A stretch of 7,137 nt of DNA from CAYGWP01 sp964353455 (lineage in GTDB: Bacteria > Planctomycetota > Phycisphaerae > FEN-1346). Numbering within the stretch: the stretch's first letter is position 1; each line of letters begins with the position of its first letter. Where the stretch lies: assembly GCA_964353455.1 (NCBI GenBank), contig CAYGWP010000569.1:1-7137 (forward strand), read 5' to 3'. The position numbers and the translations under genes are program-made. Under the pieces are notes generated by a model. The model ran no database searches, was not told the origin of the DNA, and worked only from the letters and a program-made list of their open reading frames with translations. Positions 5,404 to 7,137 of this stretch are shown here, piece after piece.

Positions 5404-7137
5404 ATGGCGCGCGTAGGCGTATTCATCTGCCATTGCGGCGAGAACATCGGGCGGACGGTGGATTGCGCCGCCGTCGTCGCTGCTGCCGCCAAGATGTCCG
5501 GCGTCGTACATGCCGTCGATTACAAGTACATGTGTTCCGACCCCGGCCAGCAGATGATCAAGCAGGCCATCGAGGAGAAGAAGTTGACGGGCGTCGTGGT
5601 CGGGGCGTGCAGCCCGCGGATGCACGAGCCGACGTTCCGCCGCGCCGCCGCCGAGGCCGGCCTCAACCCGTACCTCCTTGAGATGGCCAACCTCCGCGAG
5701 CACTGCTCGTGGGTCCACGAGAACAAGGCCGAGGCCACTGCAAAGGCGGTTGACCTGGTGCGGGTGATGGTCGAGAAGGTGAAGCGGAACCGGAGCCTGT
5801 ACCCGATCCGCGTGCCGATTGAGCCTACGGCGCTGGTTGTGGGCGGCGGCATCGCGGGAATCCAGGCGGCGCTCGACATCGCAAACGGCGGCAAGAAGGT
5901 CATACTCGTCGAGAAGAGTTCCTCCATCGGCGGCCACATGGCACGCCTTTCCGAGACGTTCCCGACGCTGGACTGCTCGCAGTGCATCCTCACGCCTCGT
6001 ATGGTCGAGGTTGCCAGCCACCCGAACATCACGCTCATGACCTACAGCGAGGTTGAGGGCGTCGAGGGGTTCGTCGGGAACTTCGACGTGACGATCCGCC
6101 ACAAGGCCCGGTACGTCGATTGGTCTAAGTGCACGGGCTGCGGCGACTGCTGGGCCAAGTGCCCGTCGAAGAAGATACCGGCCGAGTTTGATGCCGCGCT
6201 GTGCAACCGCACGGCGATCTACCGCCCGTTCCCGCAGGCCGTCCCCAATAAGCCCGTCATCGACCACGAGCACTGCATCATGCTCACCAAGGGCAAGTGC
6301 GGGGCGTGCGCGAAGGTGTGCCAGCGCGGGGCCATCAACTTTAAGGACCAGGACGAACTCGTGAAGGTCAAGGTTGGCGCGGTCGTCCTGGCGACAGGCT
6401 TTGAGTTGTGGGACCACGCGGCGTACGGCGAGTACGGCGCGGGGAAACTCAAAGATGTTATCGACGGTTTCGCGTTCGAGCGACTCGCATCGGCGAGTGG
6501 CCCGACGGGCGGCGAAATCCGCCGGCCTTCCGACGGCACGGTCCCCGAGACCGTCGTCTTCATCCAGTGCTGCGGCAGCCGGGATGAGAAGATCGGCAAG
6601 GCCTACTGCTCCAAGATCTGCTGCATGTACACGGCCAAGCACGCGATGCTGTATCGGCACAAGGTGCACGACGGGCGTGCGGTGGTGTTCTACATGGACA
6701 TCCGCGCGGCCGGCAAGGGATACGAGGAGTTCGTGCGTCGGGCGATTGAGGCCGACGGCGCGGAGTACATTCGCGGGCGCGTCAGCCGCGTGTACCGGCG
6801 CAAGGACGGCAAACTCATCGTCCGCGGGGCCGATACGCTGGCCGGGCGGCCCGTGACCGTCGAGGCCGACCTGGTGGTTCTGGCCGACGCTGTCATCCCG
6901 CGCGAGGGTTCTGAGCGGCTTGCCCAGATGTTCGGCGTCGGCTACGACACCGACGGCTTCTACAGCGAGGCGCACCCGAAGTTGCGGCCGGTCGAGACCG
7001 CCGCCGCCGGCGTCTTTCTGGCCGGGGCGTGCCAGGCGCCGAAGGACATTCCCGATTCGGTGTCGCAGGCGTCGGCCGCCGCGTCGAAGGTCCTGGGCCT
7101 CTTCTCGAAGCCGGAACTTGAGCGCGAGCCGGTCATC
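5404..7137 (+). CDS. hdrA: Heterodisulfide reductase subunit A-like protein, 3' end outside window
   Basis: FAD and multi-[4Fe-4S] core of the Hdr complex, the flavin-based electron-bifurcating subunit in methanogens. 578 residues are visible, open to the last base. Domains in order: an N-terminal HdrA domain with FICHCGENIG (C9, C11), C44, C69 and C101; an FAD-binding Rossmann motif VVGGGIAGIQAA (145-156) with DCSQCILTPRM (C191, C194); an inserted ferredoxin domain with C243-C246-C249-C253 and a second set C291, C299, C302, C306; then the returning flavin domain with QCCGSRD (C389-C390) and YCSKICC (C402, C406-C407), ending in SEAHPKLRPVE and AGACQAPKDIPDSVSQASAAA. This mirrors the Methanothermococcus HdrA layout, where a C-terminal ferredoxin domain follows at about residue 570; that part should lie just past the window. 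The N-terminal domain excludes QmoA. All cysteines are encoded as Cys, with no in-frame TGA selenocysteine. Confidence 0.95.
   Translation, partial: MARVGVFICHCGENIGRTVDCAAVVAAAAKMSGVVHAVDYKYMCSDPGQQMIKQAIEEKKLTGVVVGACSPRMHEPTFRRAAAEAGLNPYLLEMANLREHCSWVHENKAEATAKAVDLVRVMVEKVKRNRSLYPIRVPIEPTALVVGGGIAGIQAALDIANGGKKVILVEKSSSIGGHMARLSETFPTLDCSQCILTPRMVEVASHPNITLMTYSEVEGVEGFVGNFDVTIRHKARYVDWSKCTGCGDCWAKCPSKKIPAEFDAALCNRTAIYRPFPQAVPNKPVIDHEHCIMLTKGKCGACAKVCQRGAINFKDQDELVKVKVGAVVLATGFELWDHAAYGEYGAGKLKDVIDGFAFERLASASGPTGGEIRRPSDGTVPETVVFIQCCGSRDEKIGKAYCSKICCMYTAKHAMLYRHKVHDGRAVVFYMDIRAAGKGYEEFVRRAIEADGAEYIRGRVSRVYRRKDGKLIVRGADTLAGRPVTVEADLVVLADAVIPREGSERLAQMFGVGYDTDGFYSEAHPKLRPVETAAAGVFLAGACQAPKDIPDSVSQASAAASKVLGLFSKPELEREPVI

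Noticed and set aside
5317..6975. A 552-codon minus-strand open frame opposite hdrA
   Set aside because: It is the complement of a gene with dense, recognised HdrA motifs; the open frame follows from GC-rich third positions, and it begins deep inside hdrA.
5404..7137. QmoA (APS reductase-linked) instead of HdrA
   Set aside because: QmoA lacks the N-terminal HdrA domain with its CHCG motif and the long C-terminal region; both are seen here, beside hdrC and hdrB.

Overview
The window is 7.1 kb of GC-rich bacterial DNA, densely coding, with six genes and three kinds of short palindromic repeat. The repeats are an array of inverted 7-bp units, twin hairpins inside a coding region, and a duplicated 30-bp hairpin element. 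Together with a long-form RsmH and a bacterial hdrCBA operon, they suggest an uncultured anaerobe, most likely Planctomycetota (Phycisphaerae-like) or a relative in the PVC group. This placement is inferred from recalled family and repeat patterns; no marker gene was compared.

Layout. Positions 2-1687 hold the plus-strand lepA (elongation factor 4), missing its N-terminus. A 156-bp gap follows, filled largely by 7-bp repeats in two opposed blocks. Next is a two-gene module, a minimal nucleotidyltransferase (1844-2164) and a HEPN-domain protein (2161-2553), overlapping by 4 bp; this is the architecture of MNT/HEPN toxin-antitoxin pairs. Convergent to it on the minus strand is rsmH (2582-3742), a 16S rRNA methyltransferase with an N-terminal extension and a twin-hairpin repeat carried in frame in a surface-loop position. 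A 170-bp divergent region (3743-3912) holds candidate back-to-back promoters and an 11-bp tandem repeat. The plus-strand operon hdrC (3913-4473), hdrB (4470-5330), hdrA (5404 to beyond the window end) completes the window.

How the genes work together. LepA and RsmH are translation functions: a ribosome-associated GTPase and methylation of the 16S rRNA decoding region. The nucleotidyltransferase/HEPN pair between them is probably an accessory toxin-antitoxin cassette. HdrCBA is a heterodisulfide reductase-type complex. HdrA is the FAD and multi-cluster electron-bifurcating core, HdrC relays electrons through two [4Fe-4S] clusters, and HdrB is the two-CCG-domain disulfide-reducing subunit. All cluster-binding cysteines expected in the visible parts are present, so the complex looks functional. 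In a bacterium its physiological disulfide and electron partner are not evident from this window; downstream genes such as mvhD, a hydrogenase, flavin oxidoreductase or formate dehydrogenase would decide.

No clearly new multi-gene system is seen. The most notable signals are the repeats and how they have entered genes: one is translated inside RsmH, one supplies the stop codon and last residues of HdrB, and one abuts the toxin-antitoxin-like module.
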